64,000 nucleotides of DNA from contig NW_019091366.1 of NCBI RefSeq assembly GCF_001949145.1, forward strand, positions 571,905-635,904, written 5' to 3'. This DNA comes from Acanthaster planci (taxonomy: Eukaryota > Echinodermata > Asteroidea > Valvatida > Acanthasteridae). A program made the position numbers and the translations under genes. Position 1 is the first letter of the stretch. Each line of letters begins with the position of its first letter. The notes under the pieces were generated by a model. That model searched no databases. It was not told the DNA's origin and saw nothing but the letters and a program-made list of their open reading frames with translations. Positions 13,201 to 25,900 of the stretch are shown here, piece after piece.

Positions 13201-14131
13201 CATTCATGCATCCTGCAATCACTTACTTTTTTTGGGGGGGGCTGGATTGGCCGAGGCCGATTGGCACACGATTCCACCTGCACGGCTAAGAAGCCATCTG
13301 CACATGCTCAGACCAATCATCATGCCCAGCAGTTCTCGGAGGCGTTTCCCACGTGTCCCTGTTTAACGTAGTATTATCCACGGGATAATGACCATCTTTT
13401 TTTTTTTTTTTGAAGAGTGCACCTCGCTCCGGCCAGCACAGGGTCGGCTTCAAAGCTCAATAGCGCATTGATCTTTCAGGAGGGATGTTTCGAGAACCCT
13501 TCAGTACAATACCCACCGCCACTCTCTGTTTTGGTTCAGAATCCGAAGTCAACTCCGTGAGAGAGCAGCGTTACTTCCGCGGAGCTCGCATCGCGCTTCT
13601 GTTTGACGCGCTCAAAACAGCAGATTACCCGCATCGAGAAGGGTTTTTGCGCGTTTAACTTGTTTTCCTTTGACGAATGCAAAGTTGGAGGAGAGCTGAG
13701 TGACTGACCAAGCATTTCATTCCCTCCTTACATCTTTTGCAGGATCAGACGAGTTGCTGATACTTTCTTCTCAGACTGAAAGCCACCGTCTTCAGACCAC
13801 GTGGAATCAGATGACAGGGTATCTCACAGAGCGCAAATGTACATTACGCTTTGTATCTCACATGCTCCATTGACAGTACCCACACTTTTGTTGGGGTACC
13901 TCTTCGAAAGAAGCTGAAGTAGCCACAGCAGAAGCCTTTGGAATCCGTATCTCATTTTGTGTGTTTTTCAACGTGCCGACGTACCGCGCAGACGCACTGC
14001 AAAACTATTTGCACTGTTTTTTTTAACTAAGAAACGTCACAAGCGAGATTTGTAGTCAACCTGTTGTTTCGAAGATTTGCTTTCGTCTGCTGACTTCAGC
14101 GAGTGTCAAAGTATCTCCAACGTCGACAAGC

Positions 14132-17100
14132 ATGCACGAGCACAGAAGCACTAAGGTTCTCATCGCCTGTACGGTGTTGCTGGGTTGTTTCGGTCTCGTC
14201 ACATCTACTCCAGTGCCGCCTACGGCAGCAACGCCTTCTTCAGCCGAGCTGCCGTCGATTGTCGCGTCTTCCCCCACCACTGAGCTCCTGGAGCCCGACG
14301 AAGCCACGGAGCTACAGAGCACGTTGCCACCGGCAACCGTCCAAGACTACGACGCAAAGGTACGAGAACTCGAAGTTTCAAGTTACCTGCATACAATATG
14401 GCCAACCTACATTTATCTATAATAATGGATGAATTTTATGATCCCATAGACCAATAGTCAACCGACGTTTATAAGGGGAGAATAGTTTGTTTTTTATTCT
14501 ATGGATGAATGTATGCTTATAACAGTGTCGTTTTGCATATTGTATTAAACACACTTGTATGGGAAGACACTTCTGGTTCATACCCTGGTTCGTTTTGTTC
14601 TTTCAACACACAATTACTTTTATATTCACTATTCCAACGTTACCGACAACCTTTCATAAACCCAGATCAAAAGAGCCTATTTTTGATGTATATCCATGCC
14701 CACAATTTTTCAAATTGTGGACTAATAACGTATACACATCATTCCTCTGTACTGGAAAGCGATATAAATAACCGCAAAAATCGTTCGTCAAACTCTTAAA
14801 AAAATTGTGACCCACTCGTTCCAAATCTAACTGAATCCAGACGTTCAAAGAAGTGTTTTATGTATGAGCCAGTCAGTGGTGGAGATGGCAGCTTAAACAG
14901 GACATGCAAATACGAAACTCGGACGGATTGGTCTCGGTTACCAACTTTTTCTTGGCAGAAGGCTTGCACCAGCCTTTTGTTTATGGCAAAATTATGAACC
15001 TCCCTGCAGCTTACTCAAAGTCGGCAAACTTGCACACTGTTGACGACCTTAGTGATCTTCATTAAGAAAAAAAGAGTACCATTCCCACGAATAAGCAAAC
15101 CTGTATCGCAATGTCTAAAAGATGATGTGTTGGACGTCGAAAGCACGGAACACAGATCGTGAAGCTTTCCCCGTTCCCGGACGGCAACCCGAAAGATTGA
15201 CAAGCAAGGGAGAAAGTCATGTTGCCGGATACAAAACGCTTGGTTAGCCGTCGATAATGAAAGTCCTAATCACGCTCGGTCCTGTGGTTCCGACAGTGTA
15301 CAATCGCTCGGCTCGGGCTTTACCCTTTTCCCTGAGCCTCGAGAAAAAGGGAACAATGCGGTAACAAGGCCGACGTCTTTTTGAATCGACCGAATCAAAG
15401 ACCGGAAGGGTTTTCCTCTCATCAATGTTTGCCCAACACACTGGGTGACTAGAGTCTTTATACAGCTGCCTATCACTGCCATGCAAACTCACCTGTCACC
15501 AAGTACACATTTACACTTGCTCCATGGGTATATACACAGCGCCGTTCACCTAGAGGAGTTCTATGCGTGCCCTCATTTTTGGATTGCAAACGCGCATGTG
15601 CATTGCCTCAGATAATACTCTGAAAATGATGAGATTTTGCTTGCAGAAAACTGCGGTGTTATCTGTTGTCCCGCCCCCCGCCATGTTTGTCGAATTTCCA
15701 AAAACGAAACAATTTGTACTCCGAGGACGTCCAAAATATGGTGAGCACCGGCCTTGAATGATACGGCTGTATTTTGGACGAAACCCCTGCATTACTAATA
15801 TACCCCCATCTCAGCCTTCTGACAACACCTGTTCGAAAACCGATTGTGCATTTGCGATCAGAAAAAGACGGTGAAAATCACAGGAAACATGTAACTCAAC
15901 GTAAACTACAGAAACAATGATCCCAACTTCGAGCGTCTACTTACTACTCACCCCTCTCAAAATTGAAAGTTAATTTTGGTCAAAATCATACACTAATACT
16001 TGACCTATTCTGTTTTTTAATGTCAAATAAAATGTCAATTCAACACATGTACATTGATACTTTGGTTGTTGATGAATTGTGTTGAAATCATTTAAGCATT
16101 TTTATGTTCAGTGCTCGCAGTATGTGCGGTGATCTGTTGGATTATTTCAGAATCTTGAATATGTGACACAATTTAAAAACCTCTGTTACATTTTCCTATG
16201 CTTGTGCCCTTATCTATGCAGAAATTTCTCCAAAACTATGGATACATGCCGATCTATAATCCTGCAAAGGGAAAGTGGGAGTTCTTAGATAGATCAAAGA
16301 CATCCTGGCAAGACAGTCGGGCCGTCACGGCGGCACCGTCCGGAAAAAGTGCTGAGACCATGGACTCAGGGGAGAAGTCTTCCCCAAAGACGGCCAGTAA
16401 GAACGATTCCCTTGCCCAGGAAGAGCGGGTCAAGTTCGAGCAGGCCATCGAGAACTTCCAGCGGAGATACAAGCTGGACGTGACGGGCTCTATCGACGAG
16501 AAGACGCTGCGCTTCATGCAGCAGCCCCGGTGCGGCGTTCCCGACTACGCGAGTAAGTTCGACGTCAAGACCGACCCGAAGGCTACAACGAAGGGCGGGG
16601 CGGCAGAGACCACGGGGAAGCTGGACATGTCGGTTGGCGGTAAGGGCACCGCCAGCACAGCCGTCAACAACGACAGCGGCGTGATCGATACGACACTCCT
16701 GAGCAAATCAACGGGGTCCGTCACGGGCGTTGGGTCGACTGTCTCTTCGCCCGTTGCCAAAGGGGCGATCAGGACTCAGGCCACGCTGAAAGGTGGGGCG
16801 TCAAAGGCTTCGGAACCCATATCCATTTCCGATCTGCTCCAACAAACACTTCGGCCGAATCCGAGCGTGGGCGAAGCCGTTTCGGAAGGCCCTCAAAGAC
16901 CGGGCGCCCCTAAAACAAAGGAGCCGATCTCAGAAGTCGTCACTGACTCAGTGACCGCGGTAGACGAAGAACTTGCGACGACAACCCGTCCAGCCCGTGC
17001 CGTCACGACGCTCACAACAGCTACGACGCCACATCTAAGCAAATCTGACCTCCCTCGCAGCAAAAGAAGTACCGGCGACGTCGGTAACCCGGCCGCCAAG

Positions 17101-19979
17101 GTGCGGACCAAGAGACTGTCTTACTATGACACCAACAGTAGTACCAGTAGCACCGCTATCACTTCATCCCGTATAAGCTGGAAGATCGATTCCAACTATT
17201 ACTCGCGGCACTTCTCAGCGGACGATTTGAGGAGCCAGCTGAACCAAGCCTTTCGGAGGTGGGCCGAGGTGTTACCGGTGACATTCGTCGAGATGCCGTT
17301 GGGAGATCTCCTGCATGTTAACATTCACATTTCATTCTTAAATTCACGTGAGTACATTCTTTAGTTCAAGTGACCTGTGCTGTGACCTGACTTATGACGT
17401 CTCTATGACCTGGCTTAATTGGGATTGACTAGATAACAACTGGGGCCCCTCTACCTCTCTTGGGAAGGGCTCCTTGCAACACGGTGCGTTTCGGGAAGCA
17501 AATTATGGTGATTATAACCAGAATGTTAAACATGTCTAAATTGAAACACTGAGCAGTATTTATTGCTTCTCAGCCCATCTGAGGTTCTTCATTTCCAACA
17601 TTCTCGTTCCAATTTTTGAAACTTTGTTCAGCGTGTATACCACCAATCAAATCTCAGTTCACAGCTCAGTCTTGTTCCACTCCTTTTTCTTCCGGCAGTC
17701 AACAGCGGTGACTTCACGTTCCAGTTCGCGAGCGGAGAGTTGGCGCGAACCACACGAACAGCCACCAACGAGGCCATCCACTTCAATGACGACGTCCAGT
17801 GGACGTACAATTCCCATCAGGGCAAGAACCTGATCAAAGTAGCCGTGCACGAGATCGGTCACGTGCTGGGCCTGTTCCACAGCGACATCGAGCAGTCCAT
17901 CATGTACCCCGTCTACATCCCCTTCGAAAGCACCGATTCCAACTTCAGGGTATCCATCGACAACGAGAGCCTGACAAGAGCCCAGGCCATTCACGGTAAT
18001 TGAATGATTGGTTGTTTGGGGGAGGGTTATATAATTAGACAGGGCGCAGTCCACTTTTGTGCAGCTTTGCCGATACTCATAAACGCTGGCATTCAGAGCG
18101 AACCAACCAGGAACGAGACTCCGATAACAAGATTATACTCTTCACGCCTTGAGTATAATGTTTTGGAAAGACCAACTACATTGCAGAGTACAGTAAAACA
18201 TTGTTTAATTTCTATGTTATAAACTAATTCAAAGGCTTTTTAGGAGAGCATTTTGGGAGGTCATCCTTATCCTACTCTGGATGGGTTGTGGATCAGTTCC
18301 TGTCTCTTTGAATTTGGTATTTAACCTTTGCAAATTCTACCCTGATCCCTCCTTCAGGTGTTTGTGCGGGCTCCTTTGACACCATCCTGGACTGGGTGCG
18401 CTGGGTGGGTAACAGGAAAAAGTACAACTCTCTCTTTTTCCGGGGTGACGCCCTGTGGGTCTACGAGAACACCAACAACCGGGTGAAGACGGGCGACCCC
18501 CGCACCGTGCACGACATGTGGGCCTCCAACGTGCCCACCCACCTCGACGCCACCCTACAGATTCTGTCCCGATCCAGTTCCTCCGACGACCTGTACTTCT
18601 TCAAAGGTAAATGCTCTCCCAAAACTCCCACCTATAGCTTTTAAGAAAGTGCCACGTAGGTCTCCATTGTCGCTCCTATTTGGCTGACGGATGTTTCTTA
18701 GAGTCCTCGGCCGAAGCAAAGACACACCAGTGTCAATTAGGGCATTCGAATTTCTATGGCACATCCTATATCAAGATGCACTAACTCCGAAACCGTTGTT
18801 GCAAGCTCACTTCATAGTTATTACATGTAATGGCACTTTCCCTGTGCAGTGTTTGCCAGAAATAATTCTCACTCTTAACCGGGGTAGCCTTCTTTGCTTA
18901 ATCGAAAGGGTCACGATCTGCCCCAGATGAGATGACCTATGTGCCTGAACTGGTGTGTACGAAGTCATGCCCTAGGATCTTCGCGTCACTCGTTACATTT
19001 TGCTACAATTAGTCAGCATGCATTTATTGATGTAGTTGACAGGCTAATCGATCAGCAAAACAATCGTGTGCCATTGCAGGCAACAAGTACTACCAAATCA
19101 ATAGTGCCACTCGTGCCGTGATGGCCAATCCGGACGGCACTTTCGGCAGGTCGATCGCCCAGGGTTGGCCGGCCAAGCCGGGCTTCCCTCGTATCCCAGA
19201 CAACATCGACACGGCCTACTACGACAAGAGAGACGGCAACGTCTACTTCTTCAAGGGCAATCAGGTATGAACTCACAGGCTAATACAGTAATGCCGAAGT
19301 AATGGGATACTTTAAAATGCTTGGTGGCGCCAAACGTACCTGTCCCTTTTTACCAGTTTGAGCATGCGTGCATAGTTCTGAGCACGCGCAGTGGTGTGAG
19401 AAAACTAATATGGCTGCTGCCACCAGCGTCTCAAAGTCTCGCAGCTGTTACTGTTAACCTCACTTACGCTTACTGAGTTGCTGTGCTTAAAACGGGAACA
19501 AAGTTTAAAATTACTGGTAATCTTGCTTTTCTAAACGTGTTGAGACTCACTTGTCAATTTCCTGATACAAATGGCCAAGTGTTCCCAACATAAGCCCTGA
19601 AACAATTCAATGTTTTTTTTTTCAGCACCTCCTTCCCTTGATGTTAAAAATATGTTCATATCGACATCTTTTAAGAATTTTTATGTCTCTCGATTGCCGA
19701 CAGGTGTATGCCTACGATATGCAAGCCGATGGCTGTTGTCTGGACAACTACCCGATGCCCATCAGCACCGCCTATCCCTACCGGTACAACATGACCAGCG
19801 GTCTGCCCGGGGACATTGACGCTGCCTACTACTCCATACACAGTCGGAAATTGTTCTTCTTCAAAGGGGACGTCTATTGGGAGAATGAGACTTACAACCC
19901 CGGCCTAAGTACGGTGGTAAACAAGGTGGGACCTGGCCAACAATGGAACCAGCGATGGAACAATATCTGTGACGTGTAG
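14132..19979 (+). CDS. MMP21: Matrix metalloproteinase-21 homologue, six exons
   Basis: Secreted zinc endopeptidase; vertebrate MMP21 acts in left-right axis formation. Coding exons 14132-14359, 16222-17347, 17699-17995, 18358-18606, 19080-19264 and 19704-19979 join in phase to 786 aa. In order: signal peptide (hydrophobic core [14 protein letters not shown], about residues 9-22); prodomain ([10 protein letters not shown] at the exon 1/2 junction) with cysteine switch PRCGVPD (Cys180); a Ser/Thr-rich insert of about 175 aa; furin-type sites RSKR (355-358) and RTKR (371-374); catalytic domain with [11 protein letters not shown] (502-512) and Met-turn SIMYP (Met520); hemopexin domain between Cys553 and Cys784. 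MMP21 rather than another MMP is indicated by [24 protein letters not shown] and YENTNNR. No membrane anchor follows the hemopexin domain. The usual structural-zinc histidines appear missing. The next gene, EDRF1, is convergent. Confidence 0.9.
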
Positions 19980-22900
19980 TAAAAAAAAAAGCCAAAAAGG
20001 ATGGTATCACTGTCACGGTCAACGCGCACTATCGACTCGAACTTTCCGTAAAATCGTTTCCGTTTGACCTTCTGTTTGGGTTTTTCGAAACGGCAATAGA
20101 CTTAATATCAACGTCTACTCAGCTCTTCCGTACTTGTATGCAGCAGCTATGATGAAATTCGGTCGCGCTAGCTGCAGGGCTTTTTTCCGTAAAAACGTCG
20201 TGTTTGTCACATTTAGTCGATGCGGATGTTCGGTTACAACTAAATGACGTGTACATGAGTGACATGTCGCTCTCGGCTAGTTTGTAAATGAAACCAGTAC
20301 GGGCGATTCACAACAGTGCGCCTCCAAGAGCTTGTAACGCGTTGAACAATTACAATGCGTGAAATATGTCGACCCAATGCGCGTTTGGAAAGGGTCGACA
20401 GATTTCGCGCATTGTGATTTGCCAACGTGTTGCAAATTCTTGGAGGCGCACTAATTGTGAAACGCCCGTATTCAAAATACAATGTCTGCCTTACATTGGA
20501 AGGTTGGAGGTCTCTCTGGCAGAAAAGGAACTCAGGAGACTAAATAATCCACAGCCCTATAAAGCTTGAAGCCAAACCATGAATGAAGCCGTTCGATGAA
20601 TCAGGAAAAGCCCGGCTGTTTGACCACAAAAGACACTGAAAGGTAGGAAAGCCTTGTACTACCATTAAGTATATATTTCCTTAAAGCAAGAGCATGGACA
20701 AAATATCTGGCAAAAACGATTTTTGGAAAGAAAGCTTTCTAAATATGGATCTCATAAGAACGAACTGGAGAATATATAGCTAGAAAAATGAAGCTGAAAA
20801 CTATACTCCGCACAAACAAATTTGGAAAAGTTATACTTCACTTTTTGAAACTATATACTTGATGGCACCACAGGGCTTTCGTAGAAAGGTATCACAAAGT
20901 TCGTGTACATGCGTGCGTACCGTGCGAGATAGTAGGGAATCAAAATGTGCAATCGGAATGTTACGGCGCCCAGTCCGTCACAGGGGGGGGGCTAGGAACA
21001 AATAAAGAAACTAAAAACGGGTGAAAAAATTCTACCCATTTTTTTTTCAAGGCGTCAGAGGAACAGGATAAATGGAAGTTTTGTCCGTAGTAGAAAGAAC
21101 TGCGAATAGGAAGTATCAAAAGATAAAATCTGTAAATCTGTCTTGTTTATATTATTGGCTTCTACTTGTTTTATGAACTTATTTATCTTTTTTTAAAATT
21201 TTTTATTTACTTTTCCTCTTTCGCCAGATGTGTTTAGTTGCCATCTTATCTGTGGAGTGAATTTTCTGTACAGTATATATATATATACATGTATATCAAT
21301 TTATCTTTAAGAAGAGAATGGTTGAAAAATCCACCACAGTAACAAAGAAACACTTTAATGCCTTTTAATGGCCTATTTGCAGGTTATCAAGTTCGAATGG
21401 AATGCAACCTCATTCGTGAGACATTTTTGTCATAATACCAGATTGTTTTAGACTTCTTCTTCTTTTCACCTGCAAAAGACGTTTCGTTTTTACCAGCATT
21501 TGAGTTCAGGAAGGAACTTAAAGGGTGCAGTCTCAGGATCTCTTCTAGCAGTTTTTAAATCGATTTGTAAATAGGAGTTTCTTCCGATACATTAGTCGGT
21601 TTTAACTATAAATAGTGTAAGGTACTGTAAATTGCAATTTACGCCCACCGCCTGTTAAAGTTATGATCACCCGCTCAAGAAGGAGTATTTTCATTATGAC
21701 GAATCTACTGCCGTCCATTTGCTGTTGTGCTAAGTTTGCCTGTATGAAAACTGCGCATGTGCGAAGTTTCCATACTATTTTTCCCCCTATGAGCACTCTT
21801 TACAACTGCGCATTGTGTGTGAGTGCACGTTTATCGGTGGGTAAACTCGTCCCGGAGCGGCCCATAACACTCCACTGCACATCGGCCCTTCTCTCCCACG
21901 TGAATTATTAATGTACTATATCGACGACGCATACCAATGCAAATGTGCCGAGTAGAGTTAGCGCTAACGTCTTTTTTTCAGAAGAAATCCAACACTGACC
22001 GCTGATATGATTTTATACTAACAAAAACAGCAGAAATGTAGCTGTCGATATCTTACCGTCTGAGACCGGACTTGTTGAAAAGTTCTGCTTGCCACGTACT
22101 GTGTTTTGACAATTCCCAGCTTAATAGACCCTATTTAGGTGGAGGCCATCTTTGATCTTATTCCCAAAATCTGTTTTACATATTGCAAACTGTCGATTAG
22201 GATGGCACCAGACTGTTTTATACTTCCGTGCGTTCCAAGCCTCCCTTTCAGAAATGTTCAGAATGTGGCAATGTACAATTCTATGTGTTCAATCAAGAAT
22301 TTAAAATCATCAGAGTAGACAGGTGCAAACTGGTCATGAAATATCATTTGATTGCTTCATTTGTACTCTCAACATTCAGAAATGAAGAGTGAAATCGCTT
22401 TCAAATTCAATTCAAAGTCTATGGCGTTTTCCTGTAATTCTAAACAAATCCACCTGTGACATGAAAACTGGCCTCCAAAACTAAGACTTGACTGCTGTTG
22501 TTGTCAATAACTTCCTGTCGGTTGTTAGAGTTTGTGATCTGTAAGAACCGGAAGTTTTACCCGCATATGTGCATTTTTTGTTTCAGAATTCCAATGCAAC
22601 AATGCACCCTGTTTCCGTCTTTTATCCCACACTTCGGTCCACATAAATTATGTCCATATACAATACGAGAAATACCACTTCACATCGCTCCGTTGGAACA
22701 CTCTTAGAATAGTGATGATATACTTGAATTGATTTGAATCGAGGCAAACGCAGTGTCGAAAAGTTTGTCGGGTAAAGTGATATTTGCTTATAGGTGAAAT
22801 GGCCATTTTTATTATTGGTGTAAATAATGAATATAAATGTATAATTAACAAGTTTGTACAAGCAATAAAATTTATATTTTTCTTCTCTACAGTAGATTAG

Positions 22901-25900
22901 AAATGTACTAATATTATTGTACATAGTTTATTGTCCGCTGTTTGTCCCCATGGCAATACAACCCGACAAACTTTTCATCGACTATTTCCAATGGTTTATT
23001 GACCGGCATAATTAGTAGGCCTATCTTAAGAATGTTTGCTTACGCCGTTTTAAGTAGTGAAAAGTAGCTGCACTTTTGACAAATATCTTGGTTTTTACTA
23101 ATTTGATAACGTAAACCGTGAGTGTTTGAATTGAAAATGGTGATGGGAACAGGATACCAACTAATGACGTCATCGTGACATCATCAAGCTTAGAAATGAC
23201 CTGTGTAATGTTTCTTTAAAGCCTCTATTTAAGTGTGTTAGATCGACAAGAGTGAATCGTAGGCCTAGCTTTAGTGTTTCTTTGTCTGGCACGAAATGAA
23301 CACTCGCTTTATAAACCAATAAAATTCTATTCAACTATTTATTGTTTAACACTAACCCTCTTGACTGCATACACATTGTGTTTGTTACCTGAAATTTGAT
23401 GTTGTTTTCCAATGCAAAACGAATGTGGGAGAGATTATGTACTGTTGAAAAAAAAATGGAAACTTTCTTCCATGATATGCCACGAAAAATTATGCTATAA
23501 GTGTCGGAAATAGACTATTTGGAAATAATCTTCTTAAAGGTTGAAGGAAGTGATGGGAAGTATAATGCAACGTTATAGCACATTTTGGGGAAAATCTAGC
23601 AGTGATTTCCTTATATAAACTCAGCCTCGTAACCCTCATGACGACGGGGAAATTATGACAACTTGCAGACTACTTGTGTATATTAATCACAGTCGTCAAG
23701 TGTGTTCAAAGTAAGGTTTTTTCCTCTGGCATTCCCTTATGTCGCAGACAGCGAACTTTTATTCACGTGAATAATTCACTTTGAATTGGTAGAATGTTGA
23801 ACGTTTCATAATGACCTGACAAACTCACCCAAGTCCCTTCCTCTACAAATTACTTTATAGACAGTCTTAATCTTATGAATGTACATGAAAGGACTGTACA
23901 AAAAAATATGTACAAATCGTCTTCTTTTTATGTCAGTTCTGTTTATGTAGCCGACATCCTCGGTCGAAGCTGTATATTACGGGGACATTATACAATAATT
24001 TAAAGTGCGCTTTGTGTGAAAAAATAACTTCAAAAAATTACTTTATAAATTTATGATTGTGATATGCTTTAAGTGTCCGTTGTATGGACTTCGTAAATCA
24101 ATAAAAGAGTTATAATATTTCTTACAACAAATTTCAAGAGTCAGTTTGTTTGTTAATTTCTCAATACGTAACAGGGTGTGTTTTTTGAGTGGGGGGTTCA
24201 AGATTTAGTTCAGAAAGAGGTATTTCTCAAAGCTGACAAAAGTTAGATCGCGCTTCCTCGCAATCGTCGGACAGACCTTGAAGACAGATGTGCTTTCCTC
24301 GGGACACTTTACAACTGATAAACACCAACATTTCCTTTCTTTTTCAGCGTCCAAAAGTGCTGGATTTTCCCGTCATACCAACATGAATTTCTGTTAAAAT
24401 AGCGCGCAAGTGCAAACATTAACCGAGTTACCTTCGTATTTTGACGCGTGCTAAGTTCGAACTGACAAGGAATAGACAGCCACCGTCCCCCAGTCGCAGG
24501 AAAACTGACGAGAAAAGGTTGAATTATTAACGTAAACAGCAATTATTCGGACTCGCCGGGAGCGATATACACAATTTGAGTATTTACGCTTACACCACCG
24601 GTGATGAATGGCTGGGGTTTGAAAAAAAAATGATAAAACGGTAAGTCCGCTAATGTGACCACACGCAGGCAGGCGTGCGCGAAAGACCTTCCCCGATGGG
24701 CGAGATGGATAGCACTTGGAGCACACTGACTTTGTGCGAGGGTCGAGTCGAGCCAGGTTGAATGAACGCTCTAGGGGTGAAAGTGCTGGTGCAGAAGGCC
24801 GTTGCGTGCGAAGGCTGAATTGTTAGGCTCTTCCAGAAGGGAGCACTGTGTTTATCGTGAGCGGGAAAGACAGCCCAACGGCAAAAAAAAAAATCACCCC
24901 AAGTCGAAACATTCATTGCCCCGAGTTGGGGAATTACTGTGCGGTCGCGGAAGTCGTTTACAGTGAGTTATGTACCACTGGTTCGTGTCTAACATTAAGG
25001 CAATCTTTTTATCTTGCTGACATCTCACTCAGAGATTACAAAATGTATAAAATTTTAGTGATAAGCGAGCGCAACATGGGGAGACTATTTGTCAATGAGA
25101 CAGCCAATAGCCGTACTAAAAACTGTAACAACGCATAAGGTGAAGTATCAGAATCGACCAGACAGGTTGTACCAACATCTTAAGTTTTTTCAAAGTCGCG
25201 AGAGGGAGCCCTAGCAAAACATGACAGCACTTTCAATTCCACCACGCAATTCATATCATTTGTGGTCTTCGATGCTTTTCGCAAGTTAGGGCCTACAGCT
25301 TTTAACCTATTACAAACGGGTCGTTTTTATGCAGCATCAATGAAACTTAAGCCATTAAGGATTAAAATTTATTTTGTGTAAATGGGCAGGTAGCGTATGT
25401 AACAGCCGCAATACGACACTGTCGTCTGCGCTCAAGCGCTATGATTTCAAAATTCTCCCGTCACACCACGAGGCTTTACCAAAAAATTACAATGTTTTGA
25501 GGAGGACCAATTGGCCTCCAGATCGAGCATTGTATTCCTCTACGCGGTAAACTCGCTGACTATTTTTCTTAGCACGCAATGTTTTCCCGTCTTATCAAAA
25601 CAAGTGTTTGCAAACTGGTCGCTCTCTCTCTCTTTGGCGAGGGTTTGTTTGCAGAGCGCTCCCCGAACAAAATCAACCAGTCCCCCTGGAGCGTGACGTG
25701 GAAGGATTTCAAGGATAAACCCAATTACCTGGGACCTCATCTCCCAAAAATCTGTCCCGGCCAAATTTGTAGAAACAAATGTCATTCAAATCGACGTTCA
25801 GTGGGCAAAATTCAGTCGAATTTGCTCCGCGCTGGAGTTCCCTTGGTTCATGATTAAATGCGTTGACGCTAAATTTGGGTAGCTTGTTCTCGTGGGTTCA

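Larger units (their letters stand above)
2100..14131. other. Gene-poor spacer upstream of MMP21
   Basis: No exon with recognisable homology was found on either strand. Open frames here are short, mostly lack ATG-led coding character and overlap on both strands. It contains a palindromic CRE-type site near 3125, homopolymer C/G runs (near 3338, 3650, 7590, 13143 and 13230), a 38-bp tandem duplication at 5757-5832, a possible orphan exon at 9987-10290 and an unusually open stretch at 10.4-11.3 kb. The 5' untranslated exon or enhancers of MMP21 could lie here, but nothing in the sequence fixes them. Confidence 0.5.

Noticed and set aside
17659-18054. 131-codon minus-strand frame antisense to MMP21
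   Set aside because: It mirrors the catalytic-domain exon, which has the HEIGH motif and splice sites on the plus strand.
21270-21300. TA-rich run as a TATA box or mobile-element end
   Set aside because: It is a simple TATATA/ACATGTAT microsatellite-like stretch with no gene start after it.
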